NCBI GenBank assembly: GCA_020720665.1
Contig: DYOF01000003.1
Coordinates: forward strand, 1 to 61,820
From: Acetofilamentum sp.
GTDB taxonomy: Bacteria; Bacteroidota; Bacteroidia; Bacteroidales; JAADGE01
Length of the DNA stretch: 61,820 bases
Direction: 5' to 3'
In this document: positions 18,405-27,181 of the stretch, piece after piece
How the letters are laid out: every line of letters starts with the position of its first letter
Position numbering within the stretch: position 1 is the stretch's first letter
Position numbers and translations under genes: made by a program
The notes under the pieces: generated by a model
Told to the model about the DNA's origin: nothing
The model's database searches: none
The model's input: the letters and a program-made list of their open reading frames with translations, nothing else

Positions 18405-18731
18405 ATGGCTTTAAAATTACCACATTTTATCAAAATACCCGAGCATAATCGATTTGATTATAAACCGATATATTACGATAAACGCAAAGAAGAACTTGAA
18501 ACAAAAATTAACAGATTCAAAGAAATTAAAGAGCTATCTGATAAACACGAATTTAAACCCGAAATCAAAGGAAAGTTCAGAACACATACTAAGTTAATAA
18601 CAAAAAAACAAAAACAAGCTGCGAATTTACGATTGGCGGTAATTATAATTTTTACTGCAATTATTATGTACCTTATTATCCAAAAGGCGGATATTATAAA
18701 TAAAATGTTGAATGTATTAATATCCGGCTGA
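18405..18731 (+). CDS. Small tail-anchored membrane protein
   Basis: This 108-residue protein starts 14 bases after the DUF5723 gene. The N-terminal 75 residues are highly charged and lack a signal peptide (FDYKPIYYDKRKEELETKINRFKEIK). Residues about 78-96 form a single membrane helix (LAVIIIFTAIIMYLIIQ), so the charged part is predicted to stay in the cytoplasm. The NRFDYKPIYYDK motif looks like a conserved short family of this phylum, but I know no function. Tight linkage to the barrel gene suggests a link to envelope biogenesis. Confidence 0.6.
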   Translation: MALKLPHFIKIPEHNRFDYKPIYYDKRKEELETKINRFKEIKELSDKHEFKPEIKGKFRTHTKLITKKQKQAANLRLAVIIIFTAIIMYLIIQKADIINKMLNVLISG

Positions 18732-18765
18732 TTTAAACTTTTTTTAATCCTTAAATTGTAAAAAA

Positions 18766-19548
18766 ATGAAAAAAAATGTATTCCGATTTGCAATACTCTT
18801 TATGAGTATGGTAACAATTTTTACGGCATCATGCAATAAAGGTGATGCTGATGCTCAATCTGCAGAAGATGCGGCAAGAGGCAGCTACATTATGGCTGAT
18901 GCTTTTGCTATGGCAAATTCCGGCTCAACAGGTAAATCGTTAAAAGATTTTACCGACACGCATTGTTTTGAAGTTGTCGCTTTTGAAACCGGTGAAGGCT
19001 TTTTTATGAATTTTAATAATTGTGTTGACGAATATGGGGTAACTTATAACGGAACAATAAAGGTATCGGCATCAGTACAAGCATGGACAGACGGCAGTGC
19101 CGGACAAATTACTATTGAATTTATTGATTATACAAACGGCAATGAAGCGATTTCAGGAAAAATTACCGCACAGGTAACTACCGGTTTGCTCGGTATTAGT
19201 TTTTCTATCGGAGCTGAAAATTTAAAAATTACCTATGCTGACGGTAAACAAACCTATCTTGAAGAAGCAGATTTAACATTCAGCATAAGTTTAACAACCA
19301 TTTTGGAAGGATTTGTTATTTCGGGTCATTCAAGAGGGGTTAACAGAAACGGCGTTTCTTACAGTTCGATTTCAGAAGACATTAAATACCAATTATGTCC
19401 ATGGCCCAAAGTAGGAACAATTAACATTGAAATTGACGGTGAAAAAGACATTGTAGTTAATTTTGACCAAGACGGAAAAGGCGCTTGCGACAGAATTATT
19501 TTAGTTTCGCAAAAAAGACATGATGATGTTACGGTTACCATAGATTAA
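18766..19548 (+). CDS. Predicted lipoprotein of unknown function
   Basis: A 260-residue protein with a lipobox (MVTIFTASC, Cys near residue 23) followed by an acidic linker. The body is beta-rich and Gly/Thr-rich (YNGTIKVSASVQAW, GQITIEFIDYTNGNEAISGKITAQVT) and ends in a compact segment with two cysteines, CPWPKVGTI and GKGACDRIILVS, which could form a disulfide. No family is recognised. It is the last of the envelope run and is followed by a terminator at 19567-19600. Confidence 0.6.
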   Translation: MKKNVFRFAILFMSMVTIFTASCNKGDADAQSAEDAARGSYIMADAFAMANSGSTGKSLKDFTDTHCFEVVAFETGEGFFMNFNNCVDEYGVTYNGTIKVSASVQAWTDGSAGQITIEFIDYTNGNEAISGKITAQVTTGLLGISFSIGAENLKITYADGKQTYLEEADLTFSISLTTILEGFVISGHSRGVNRNGVSYSSISEDIKYQLCPWPKVGTINIEIDGEKDIVVNFDQDGKGACDRIILVSQKRHDDVTVTID

Positions 19549-19566
19549 ACATTTACAGAAAAAAAA

Positions 19567-19600
19567 GAAAAAAGGGCTGTCCGATAAGGGCAGCTTTTTT
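19567..19600 (+). terminator. Rho-independent terminator after the envelope cluster
   Basis: The arms gctgtcc and gggcagc (one G-T pair) are flanked by an A run and a T run, with a gataa loop and a small GG bulge. It lies about 20 bases after the stop of the last lipoprotein gene. Confidence 0.75.
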
Positions 19601-19634
19601 ATTTACAAAAAATTAACAATAAAAAATATATTGT

Positions 19635-19657
19635 TAATTTTGAATAACTTAATTTTG
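19635..19657 (+). promoter_or_regulatory. Tandem -7 boxes upstream of the phosphate transporter
   Basis: TAATTTTG occurs twice, at 19635-19642 and 19650-19657, both matching TAnnTTTG. A TTG at 19631-19633 is 16 bases from the second. The ATG is at 19681. Confidence 0.5.
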
Positions 19658-19680
19658 AAACTTTATCTTAATTTTATTAA

Positions 19681-21936
19681 ATGCAAACCGTATTTATTAT
19701 TGTAATCAGTCTTCTGATAATTTTGGCAATTATTGATTTAATAGTAGGTGTCAGCAATGATGCCGTTAACTTCTTAGTATCTGCAATCGGTTCAAAAGCA
19801 GCTCCGTTAAGAGTTATACTTATTGTTTCCGGACTCGGTGTTCTTATAGGTGCTACTTTTTCTAACGGAATGATGGAAATTGCCCGATCCGGGATTTTCA
19901 GACCCGAGCTATTTACTTTTAGTGATGTTATGATAATCTTCTTAGCCGTAATGCTTACAGATATCATTTTACTCGATATTTTTAACACATTAGGGTTTCC
20001 GACCTCAACAACAGTATCAATTATTTTTGAATTAATGGGAGCTTCCGTTGCTATTGCTTTGATGCTGATTTATAAGAACGAACAATCTTACGCTCAAATT
20101 TCTGAATACATTAATACGGCATCCGCACTTAAAATTATCGGAGGCATATTATTTTCGGTTATCGTTGCCTTTACAATAGGTGCAATTGTTCAATATTTAT
20201 CTCGATTATTATTCAGTTTTAATTTAAACAAATCATATAAAACCTTCGGTGCAGTTTGGGGCGGATTAGCAATAACGGCAATTACTTATTTTATTTTAAT
20301 AAAAGGATTGAAAGGCAGCAGCTTTGCCGGAAAAGGAACCGACATTTATGAATACGTTTCTAAACACACAAGTTTAATTTTGTTTTATAGTTTTATTGCT
20401 TGGTCAATTATTTTTGCAATATTACAGTTTTTTACACGCATAAATATTTTAAAAATTATCGTAATGGTAGGAACCTTTGCTTTAGCAATGGCTTTTGCAG
20501 GAAACGATTTGGTAAATTTTATCGGTGTTCCGTTAGCCGGATTATCCTCGTATCAAAATTGGGCAGAAAGCGGCTTCCCTTCTGATAATTTATTTATGTC
20601 GATTTTAAGTGAACCTGTTTCAACCCCTACACTCTATTTAGCTATCGCAGGTATTGTTATGGTTTTAACATTGTGGTTATCAAAAAAAGCTAAATCCGTT
20701 ACAAAAACTTCTTTAGATTTAAGCAGGCAAGATGAAGGACAAGAACGATTCGGATCATCTGTACTTTCAAGAGGTATTGTCATATCTTCGATAAATTTTT
20801 CAAAACTAATCAATCACATTACCCCAAAATTTTATAAGAAATTTTCTCAAAAACAATTTTCTAAGCAAAAAATTGTTGTTTCAAATGAAACGCAATCATT
20901 TGACCTTATCCGTGCATCTGTAAACTTAATGGTTTCAGGTGTTTTAATTTCAATCGGAACATCATTCAAATTGCCCTTATCAACAACCTACGTCACCTTT
21001 ATGGTTGCCATGGGTACATCTTTGGCTGACCAAGCATGGGGGCGTGAAAGTGCTGTTTATAGAATTTCAGGTGTTTTGGCTGTTATCGGCGGCTGGTTTA
21101 TTACGGCAATTGTTGCTTTTACGGTTTCATTTATCTTTGCTTTAGCTTTATTTTTCGGTAGTATATATGCATTGGCCGGTTTAATTTTGCTCGCCGTATA
21201 TTCCTTTTATCGTTCTCAAACTGCACATAATCGTAAAAATAAAGCCGCACAGAAAAGAGAATTAGAATTCATATCGCATACTCGCTCAGTACAAAAAGAA
21301 TGCACCTTTAATATTATTGAAATTTTATCTGCCGTATCTGATATTTACCAACGTACTATCTATGCATTCAGAGCTGAAAAAACTAAAAAACTTAAATCCG
21401 TTTACTTGTTCCAAAAAGAAATAAGTGCAAAATCGAAGTCTTTAAAAGATAATATTTATGCAACCATTGACGGGTTAAAAGATAATTTTATTGATATCGC
21501 CCCGTATTATGTTCAAGTTTTAGATAGTTTAAGAGAAATAACGCATGCCCTGCATTTTGTTGTAAAACCGACATTAGATCATTTAAAAAACGGACATAAA
21601 ATATTTTCAGAGGCTCAATTTTTAGATTTAGATAAAGTTTCGGAAAAATTAATTGCACTTACAAATACAATTATCGATACTGTAAAGAAAGAAACATATA
21701 ATGAAGAATATGAGTTTATTTTATCAAAGCAAAAAGATCTTTTAAATTATATAGCGATTACCGAGAAAAACCATATAAAAAGAATTAAAAACAAAGAAGT
21801 AGGAACTAAAAACAGCATATTGTTCTTAAACCTGCTTTCAGAAACAAAAAATATAACTTTATATTCGGTTAACCTCTATAAATCACAAAGAGATTTTTTG
21901 AATCCGCCCAAAGTTGCTCTTACTGAAAAAAATTAA
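19681..21936 (+). CDS. Inorganic phosphate transporter, PiT family, with C-terminal PhoU-like domain
   Basis: A 751-residue inner-membrane transporter. Both PiT signature repeats are present: GVSNDAVNFLVSAIGS near residue 23 and GNDLVNFIGVPLAG near 280, along with the FPTSTTVSIIFELMG and LPLSTTYVTFMVAMGTS helices. About 11 membrane segments are predicted. After residue about 530 the chain becomes cytoplasmic and helical (KRELEFISHTRSVQKECTFNI and onward), resembling PhoU or the extended tails of Bacteroidetes PiT proteins. It is expected to import phosphate with sodium or protons. Many PiT operons carry a separate PhoU-like gene (Pit accessory protein), so the fused tail may play that regulatory role here. 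Confidence 0.88.
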   Translation: MQTVFIIVISLLIILAIIDLIVGVSNDAVNFLVSAIGSKAAPLRVILIVSGLGVLIGATFSNGMMEIARSGIFRPELFTFSDVMIIFLAVMLTDIILLDIFNTLGFPTSTTVSIIFELMGASVAIALMLIYKNEQSYAQISEYINTASALKIIGGILFSVIVAFTIGAIVQYLSRLLFSFNLNKSYKTFGAVWGGLAITAITYFILIKGLKGSSFAGKGTDIYEYVSKHTSLILFYSFIAWSIIFAILQFFTRINILKIIVMVGTFALAMAFAGNDLVNFIGVPLAGLSSYQNWAESGFPSDNLFMSILSEPVSTPTLYLAIAGIVMVLTLWLSKKAKSVTKTSLDLSRQDEGQERFGSSVLSRGIVISSINFSKLINHITPKFYKKFSQKQFSKQKIVVSNETQSFDLIRASVNLMVSGVLISIGTSFKLPLSTTYVTFMVAMGTSLADQAWGRESAVYRISGVLAVIGGWFITAIVAFTVSFIFALALFFGSIYALAGLILLAVYSFYRSQTAHNRKNKAAQKRELEFISHTRSVQKECTFNIIEILSAVSDIYQRTIYAFRAEKTKKLKSVYLFQKEISAKSKSLKDNIYATIDGLKDNFIDIAPYYVQVLDSLREITHALHFVVKPTLDHLKNGHKIFSEAQFLDLDKVSEKLIALTNTIIDTVKKETYNEEYEFILSKQKDLLNYIAITEKNHIKRIKNKEVGTKNSILFLNLLSETKNITLYSVNLYKSQRDFLNPPKVALTEKN

Positions 21937-21989
21937 TCAATTTTTAAATTTTTTTTAAGAATATAGTTTCTGAACATTTGCATTATTAT

Positions 21990-22712
21990 TTAAAACAGTT
22001 GAGTTAATACATTTAATGTTTTTAATTGTCCCGGTTTTCCCAAATGATAATTGAAATATTCTATTATACATTTCAACAGTTGTTTGCGTACAGAATTATT
22101 TATCTTGAGAAGATGCGATTCTTGAATTGTTAAATCGAACATTTGAGATACCGAAAAACTCAATTCTGAATTTACAAACAGATTGTGATTTGGAATTCCG
22201 CTGATAAATTTGCCGTTTTTAATATCAAACGTTTGCTTAATTTCAGAATAATTATTCTCAGGCATAATTCCCATTATTTTGCAAAAGTTAAATAAAAATA
22301 ACAAGTGAAAGTTTTGATAATTGTTTTGAAGTTTATCTAAACAGATTATTGAATTAACTATAAAATCAAACAATGCCGGTTCCGGTTCGTCTTCTTTTAA
22401 TGTTTTCATTAAAAATTCCGACAAAAACAGAGAAATCGAATTTTTTGTTATATCAAACGGAATAGTCAGCAAAGGGTAAGCATTACTTATTTCTTTTATT
22501 TTTTGCAATTCAACTCTTTCATTATTATATACTTGCATATCTAAAATAAAAAACGGCTGTAACATAACAAAAGACGGCACGCTTTTTTTCGACTTTGATA
22601 CATAAATTAAATATGATTTTAAGCCGAAATTTTCAGTGTAAATCTTTGCTATCAGTTTTGTATCCGAATACTTGAATCGATGAAGAACAATTCCTTTCGT
22701 TGAAGAAATCAT
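21990..22712 (-). CDS. recO: DNA repair protein RecO
   Basis: A 240-residue protein from the ATG at 22712; a TTG nine codons upstream is less likely. The N-terminal OB fold is clear (TKGIVLHRFKYSDTKLIAKIYTENFGLKSYLI, about residues 4-36), followed by the helical C-terminal domain (LFLSEFLMKTLKEDEPEPALFDFI, HLLFLFNFCKIMGIMPE). RecO loads RecA on SSB-coated gaps with RecR during recombinational repair. The zinc-binding cysteines of some RecO proteins are absent, as is common in Bacteroidetes. It converges on the PiT gene with a 53-base gap. Confidence 0.88.
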   Translation of the reverse strand: MISSTKGIVLHRFKYSDTKLIAKIYTENFGLKSYLIYVSKSKKSVPSFVMLQPFFILDMQVYNNERVELQKIKEISNAYPLLTIPFDITKNSISLFLSEFLMKTLKEDEPEPALFDFIVNSIICLDKLQNNYQNFHLLFLFNFCKIMGIMPENNYSEIKQTFDIKNGKFISGIPNHNLFVNSELSFSVSQMFDLTIQESHLLKINNSVRKQLLKCIIEYFNYHLGKPGQLKTLNVLTQLF

Positions 22713-22919
22713 AGATTTATTATTTTTGTAAAAATACAAATATTGCCAAATTATATATCTCTAATAAAAAAATAATGACCGCTTTTTTTGTGAATTTAAG
22801 ATGTTCGTTGTATCTTAGTATTAACGATTCATTTGTTAGAAATTCGAATCAATATTTTATAAAATTTTACATTAAAAAAATTATTATGAAACACCCATGA
22901 AAGACAATTTTTCCCACAA

Positions 22920-22975
22920 AGGAACATAACTAACGGAATACCTCAATTACATTTAACAGAAAGTGATATGTTCCT
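22920..22975. other. Inverted repeat in the intergenic region before the DUF4139 gene
   Basis: A perfect 9-bp inverted repeat (aggaacata at 22920-22928, tatgttcct at 22967-22975) spans 38 bases and ends where the shared leader begins. The only open frame nearby (22897-22929, 10 codons) is not a credible gene. The rest of 22713-22919 shows nothing recognisable. Confidence 0.45.
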
Positions 22976-23056
22976 ATGTGCAGGAAAAAACACGCATTAT
23001 AAATAAGTATAAGCATTCAATTTGCAAATTATTAATTAATTAAAATTTTTAGACAC
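22974..23056 (+). repeat. Shared leader, copy A (upstream of the DUF4139 gene)
   Basis: These 83 bases up to the ATG match the reverse strand of 61820-61737. Forty-five of the first 53 positions are identical, including a 13-base block cattcaatttgca, and the 3' part shares attaattaatta and atttttagaca. Here aatttgcaaatt (23008-23019) is also a 12-bp palindrome. Both copies stop directly at the start codon of a secreted-protein gene. This suggests a duplicated promoter/5' leader. Confidence 0.7.
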
Positions 23057-24718
23057 ATGAAAATGAAAATTATATTATTTGGAGCTTTTTTATTGATATT
23101 CGGGCAAGTTCAATCCCAAAATATTCCTGAAAAAAAAGTAAGCACTGAAATAAGTTCTGCTACCATTTATTTATCAGGAGCAGAAATTATTCGTAATAAA
23201 AGCATTACACTGGCAAAAGGAAAAACACAAATTATTTTTGAGGGATTATCTCCAAAAATTAATCCGAAAAGCATTCGAATTACGACTGATAAAACTATCG
23301 ATTTATTAGGTATTTCCAACAAAATTAATTATTTAGCCAAGGAAGAACACGGTCCTGAAATAAAACGTTTAAACGACTCATTAGAAATTGTAAAAAATGA
23401 ACTCCAAACTATAGCCGATAAAACAGATGCTTTTTCAACAGAAAAGCAATTATTGTTAAAAAACATATCTCTCGGCGGAACAAACAACGGTGTAAATATT
23501 ACCGAACTAAAGCAAGCATCCGATTTTTACAGACTAAAAATTACCGAAATTAATTCCAAAATATCTCAATTAAATCAACAAAAGGAAAAATTAAATTTAG
23601 GCTATCAGCGTATCGTATCCCAATTAAATGAAATGAATTCAAATGCAGGATATACTCGCTCGGAAATAAGTATTTTAGTATCATGCGATGCTCCGGTTAC
23701 CGGTAATTTTGAATTGAAATATTTAGTTGACGGAGCCGGTTGGTCGCCTGCATATGATATTAAAGCATTTGATATAAACGAACCTGTAACCCTTGAATAC
23801 CGAGCGAAAGTTTATAATAATACAGATATTAATTGGAAAGATTTAAAAATTAAATTATCAACTGCCGATCCGAATTTAAGTGTAACAAAACCAATTCTTA
23901 ATCCATGGTATTTGCGTTATCAAACTTATAACTACAATTCAAATATGTTTAAAGGTAAAGAAGGTTATATCCAAAACCAAATTTCTGATGAACGAAACTT
24001 ATCGGTTCAACAAGAAGCTTTTTCAGAATTAAATGAAGTCATTGTAACTTCAGGAGATTTTTCAGAAACTACTGTTCCCGAACTGAGTGCTGAATTTGAA
24101 ATTACAAAATCTTATTCTATACCTTCTGATGACAAACCCTATTTAGTGGATATAAGCGAGCATCAACTGCCTGCAAACTATCAGCATTTTGCTGTTACAA
24201 AATTAGACCGAGATGTATTTTTAATTGCACAAATTACCGGTTGGCAAGATTTAAACCTAATTGAAGGTCCTGCAAATGTTTATTATTCCGGAACATACTT
24301 GGGGCAGTCGTTTATAAACACCAGAAATGTAAAAGACACGCTCGACTTATCACTCGGAAGAGACAGCAAAGTAATCGTAACCAGAACTAAGCTCAAAGAA
24401 TTCAGCAGCTCACAATTTGTAGGAACAAAAAAGAAAGAAACTATGACCTATCAATTAACGGCTAAAAATAACCGAAAAAGCGATGTTACAATTGAAATCT
24501 TAGACCAACTTCCGATTTCACAAACTGACGAAATAGAAGTTAAAGCAATTGAACTATCCGGTGCAGAACAAAATCTGTCAACAGGCGAATTAAAATGGAA
24601 ATACACCCTGAAACCCGGCGAATCAAAAACCATTAAACTTTCATATTATATTAAATATCCGGAAAACAAACAACTTGAAATTGAACAAAGAAAATCAAAA
24701 CAAGTAAGATATTTCTGA
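23057..24718 (+). CDS. DUF4139 domain protein (mucoidy inhibitor MuiA-like)
   Basis: A 553-residue secreted protein with a signal peptide ending QVQSQ. Residues about 30-125 match DUF4140 (VSTEISSATIYLSGAEIIRNKSITL). A coiled-coil hairpin follows (about 100-200), then DUF4139 (about 205-550), with the typical LKYLVDGAGWSPAYDIKA and ITGWQDLNLIEGPANVYYSGTYLGQS. The usual protein starts with this order and has similar length. Function is not established in bacteria; the name derives from one mucoidy phenotype. The gene has a conserved leader shared with the T9SS cargo gene at 60687-61736 and a strong terminator behind it, so it is monocistronic. A loop near residues 297-340 (NSNMFKGKEGYIQ) is long and variable. 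Confidence 0.88.
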   Translation: MKMKIILFGAFLLIFGQVQSQNIPEKKVSTEISSATIYLSGAEIIRNKSITLAKGKTQIIFEGLSPKINPKSIRITTDKTIDLLGISNKINYLAKEEHGPEIKRLNDSLEIVKNELQTIADKTDAFSTEKQLLLKNISLGGTNNGVNITELKQASDFYRLKITEINSKISQLNQQKEKLNLGYQRIVSQLNEMNSNAGYTRSEISILVSCDAPVTGNFELKYLVDGAGWSPAYDIKAFDINEPVTLEYRAKVYNNTDINWKDLKIKLSTADPNLSVTKPILNPWYLRYQTYNYNSNMFKGKEGYIQNQISDERNLSVQQEAFSELNEVIVTSGDFSETTVPELSAEFEITKSYSIPSDDKPYLVDISEHQLPANYQHFAVTKLDRDVFLIAQITGWQDLNLIEGPANVYYSGTYLGQSFINTRNVKDTLDLSLGRDSKVIVTRTKLKEFSSSQFVGTKKKETMTYQLTAKNNRKSDVTIEILDQLPISQTDEIEVKAIELSGAEQNLSTGELKWKYTLKPGESKTIKLSYYIKYPENKQLEIEQRKSKQVRYF

Positions 24719-24727
24719 TAACTTTTT

Positions 24728-24761
24728 AAACTGCCTGAAAAATTATTTTACCAGGCAGTTT
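24728..24761 (+). terminator. Rho-independent terminator after the DUF4139 gene
   Basis: A 10-bp perfect stem (aaactgcctg / caggcagttt) with a 14-nt loop is followed by a T run (24759-24764), starting 10 bases after the stop codon. Confidence 0.88.
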
Positions 24762-24776
24762 TTTAAATTTATAAAA

Positions 24777-25616
24777 ATGGATAAAATTATTATATATGCA
24801 TTCTTTTTTTTTACGGTAGGTATTCTGTCGTGTGAATCACAAAACCAAGAAAATATAAATAATATTGATACCGTTCTTACTGAAAAAAAAGATTTGCTTT
24901 ATCAAATTGAACCGCAAGAAACTGCAAAATATAAAACTATAGGAGAAATTCCGGCACCCGAAGGCTTTGAGAAAACCTCTGTAAGTCCTGATTCATATGG
25001 ATATTTTATCAGAAATTTAGCCTTAAAAACAGATAACAATTTTGTTTTTTTGTATAACGGAAATTTAAAATATAACCAAACAGTACAATTTGCCGTTTTA
25101 ACAACAGATGTAGGAAATAAAGACCTTCAACAATGTGCCGATGCCGTAATGCGTATCAGAGCTGAGTATTTATTTCAATCAAAAAAATATAACGAAATTC
25201 ATTTCAACTTTTTATCAGATAACAAACCGAGATATTTTAAAGATTATCAAGCCGGAAATTATTCATACCCTGTTTTTCGAAAATATATGAATTATATCTT
25301 TTCATATGCAAACACCGCTTCACTCAAAAACGAATTATTAAAAGTTGAAGACCTGAACGATATTCAAATCGGTGATGTGTTTATACAATCGGGAAACCCT
25401 TACGGACATGCCGTAACTGTAGCCGACATTGCGATAAATAATAAAAATGAAAAAGTTTTTCTATTGGCACAAAGCTACATGCCCGCACAAGATATACATA
25501 TTTTGAAAAATCCGGAAGACAAACAAATATCCCCTTGGTACTATTTAAAAAAAGCAGGTGCATTAAATACACCTGAGTGGACGTTTTACTATACAGACTT
25601 AAGGCGTTTTAAATAA
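24777..25616 (+). CDS. DUF4846 family lipoprotein
   Basis: A 279-residue protein with a lipobox (VGILSC, Cys near 19). The pattern IPAPEGFEKTSVSPDSYGYFIRNLALK near residue 60, the cysteine in LQQCADAVMRIRAEYLF and GDVFIQSGNPYGHAVTVADIA near 200 match DUF4846. The last motif (Gly-rich loop with His) resembles cysteine-peptidase-like folds, but no catalytic Cys is apparent, so activity is unknown. It begins 15 bases after a terminator, so its promoter must lie within or very near the terminator, or it depends on read-through. Its end overlaps the convergent flippase gene by 18 bases. Confidence 0.75.
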   Translation: MDKIIIYAFFFFTVGILSCESQNQENINNIDTVLTEKKDLLYQIEPQETAKYKTIGEIPAPEGFEKTSVSPDSYGYFIRNLALKTDNNFVFLYNGNLKYNQTVQFAVLTTDVGNKDLQQCADAVMRIRAEYLFQSKKYNEIHFNFLSDNKPRYFKDYQAGNYSYPVFRKYMNYIFSYANTASLKNELLKVEDLNDIQIGDVFIQSGNPYGHAVTVADIAINNKNEKVFLLAQSYMPAQDIHILKNPEDKQISPWYYLKKAGALNTPEWTFYYTDLRRFK

Positions 25617-27098
25617 TCTGATACGTTTTTCTTTAAGTAACACAAACAAAAGAAAAGAAAAAAACAAAACTGTGTTAATTAAATGCTTTAATGCAAAGGA
25701 ATCAAATAAATAACTTACAATTAAAATAATTATAAAAACAAAAACGTAAATAAAAATATCTTTTAGCGGATAGTTAATTTTATAATATTTTCTTCCTAAG
25801 AAATAAGATAAAACCATCATTGCAAAATAACAGCTGAAAGTTGCCCACGCCGAAGCTAAGTAACCGAGAACGGGGATTAAAAAAATATTTAACAAAACCG
25901 TTATTAATGCCCCTAAACCTGCAATATAAGCACCGTATTTTGTTTTGTCGGTTAACTTATACCAAAATGATAAATTGTAAATAATTCCTAAAAAAAGGTT
26001 AGCTGCAAGCAAAATAGGAACAACATATAAACCCTCCCAATATTTCGAATCAATAAAGAATTTGATAAAATCAATGTATAAAACAACACTTAAAAAGATT
26101 AACAGCCCAAAAACAATAAAGTATTTCATAACATTGGCATAAACCTGTTTTGCACCTAATTCTTTTTCTTGTGAGAAGAAAAATGGTTCCGCAGCATATC
26201 TGAAAGCCTGTGTAAACAAAGTCATTAGAATCGACAGTTTATAAACCGCTCCGTATATTCCTAATTGTGTCATTACATATTCTCCTGAATTTGAAACACC
26301 TTGCGGAACAACAATAAAATACTTCAATAAAATTCTGTCAAGTGTTTCGTTTATGTTTCCGGCTAAACCGGCAATTAACAAGGGTAAGGAGAACAAAAGT
26401 ATTTGTTTTAGTAATTTTTTTGAAAAATTCAATTTTATTCTTAATAAATCCGGAATAAATAAAATTAAAGTAAACATGCTTGCAGCCAAATTTGCTATAA
26501 ATATATACCCTACTCCGATTTCATGTTTATATAAATGTTTCAAAGACGGAATTGTTAATTCTCCGATAAAACTGTCTTTATTTTCCTTACAAATTACAAC
26601 AAAAAATAGTTGAATACCTATATTCAAAAAAATACCGATTAACTTAAAAACTGCAAATTTCAAAGCTTTATTTTCATGGCGTAATTTTGCAAACGGTAGG
26701 GAAATGAATGCATCAATTGCAATAATTCCGGCAAAAATTATTATATACTCTCTGTGTTCAGGGTATCGTATAATATTTGCAACAGGTTGTGCAAAAACGT
26801 ACATTAAAATAAAGAAAACCGTTGATGTTATAAATAAAGGGATAACCGATGTTGAAAAAACCAATTTCGGATTACCTGTTTTATTGGCAAATCGAAAAAA
26901 ACCCGTTTCCATGCCGTAGGTTAAAAACACAATTAAAAATCCTACATACGCATATAATTCGGTAACAACACCATATTCTTTTGGTAAAAAGGCTCTTGTA
27001 ATAAACGGTACAAGAATATAGTTTAAAAACCTTCCGACAATACTGCTTAGTCCGTAAACGGCTGTTTGGTTTATTAATTTTTTTATCGGGCTGACCAT
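25599..27098 (-). CDS. Polysaccharide flippase (MOP superfamily, Wzx-like)
   Basis: A 499-residue integral membrane protein with 12-14 predicted helices. The opening LINQTAVYGLSSIVGRFLNYILVPFITRAFLPKEYG is the classic polysaccharide biosynthesis protein signature. Later segments (GIYGAVYKLSILMTLFTQAFRYAAEPFFFSQ) are typical of the second half. It is expected to flip undecaprenyl-linked oligosaccharide across the inner membrane. No glycosyltransferase is next to it; the nearest surface-polysaccharide genes are 4 kb away (31-39 kb). The adjacent uspA terminator separates it from the upstream minus-strand gene. Confidence 0.85.
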   Translation of the reverse strand: MVSPIKKLINQTAVYGLSSIVGRFLNYILVPFITRAFLPKEYGVVTELYAYVGFLIVFLTYGMETGFFRFANKTGNPKLVFSTSVIPLFITSTVFFILMYVFAQPVANIIRYPEHREYIIIFAGIIAIDAFISLPFAKLRHENKALKFAVFKLIGIFLNIGIQLFFVVICKENKDSFIGELTIPSLKHLYKHEIGVGYIFIANLAASMFTLILFIPDLLRIKLNFSKKLLKQILLFSLPLLIAGLAGNINETLDRILLKYFIVVPQGVSNSGEYVMTQLGIYGAVYKLSILMTLFTQAFRYAAEPFFFSQEKELGAKQVYANVMKYFIVFGLLIFLSVVLYIDFIKFFIDSKYWEGLYVVPILLAANLFLGIIYNLSFWYKLTDKTKYGAYIAGLGALITVLLNIFLIPVLGYLASAWATFSCYFAMMVLSYFLGRKYYKINYPLKDIFIYVFVFIIILIVSYLFDSFALKHLINTVLFFSFLLFVLLKEKRIRLFKTP

Positions 27099-27140
27099 TT
27101 AAAAAAAATTGATTATTGTATGAGAAAGCATATATATACT

Positions 27141-27172
27141 AAAAAACTCCGCAAGTTTTTGCGGAGTTTTTT
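27141..27172 (-). terminator. Terminator of the universal stress protein gene
   Basis: A perfect 14-bp stem (27141-27154 / 27159-27172) with a 4-nt loop is the strongest hairpin in the window. Its T run on the minus strand lies 10 bases after the uspA-like stop. Confidence 0.9.
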
Positions 27173-27181
27173 AGTTAAAAC

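Noticed and set aside
21937..21989. Terminator between pit and recO
   Set aside because: T-rich runs (aatttttaaatttttttt) are present but no stable stem, so no terminator is called.
22897..22929. Ten-codon open frame (MKDNFSHKGT) before the DUF4139 gene
   Set aside because: Too short, no promoter or coupling to a neighbour, and it overlaps the first arm of the inverted repeat.
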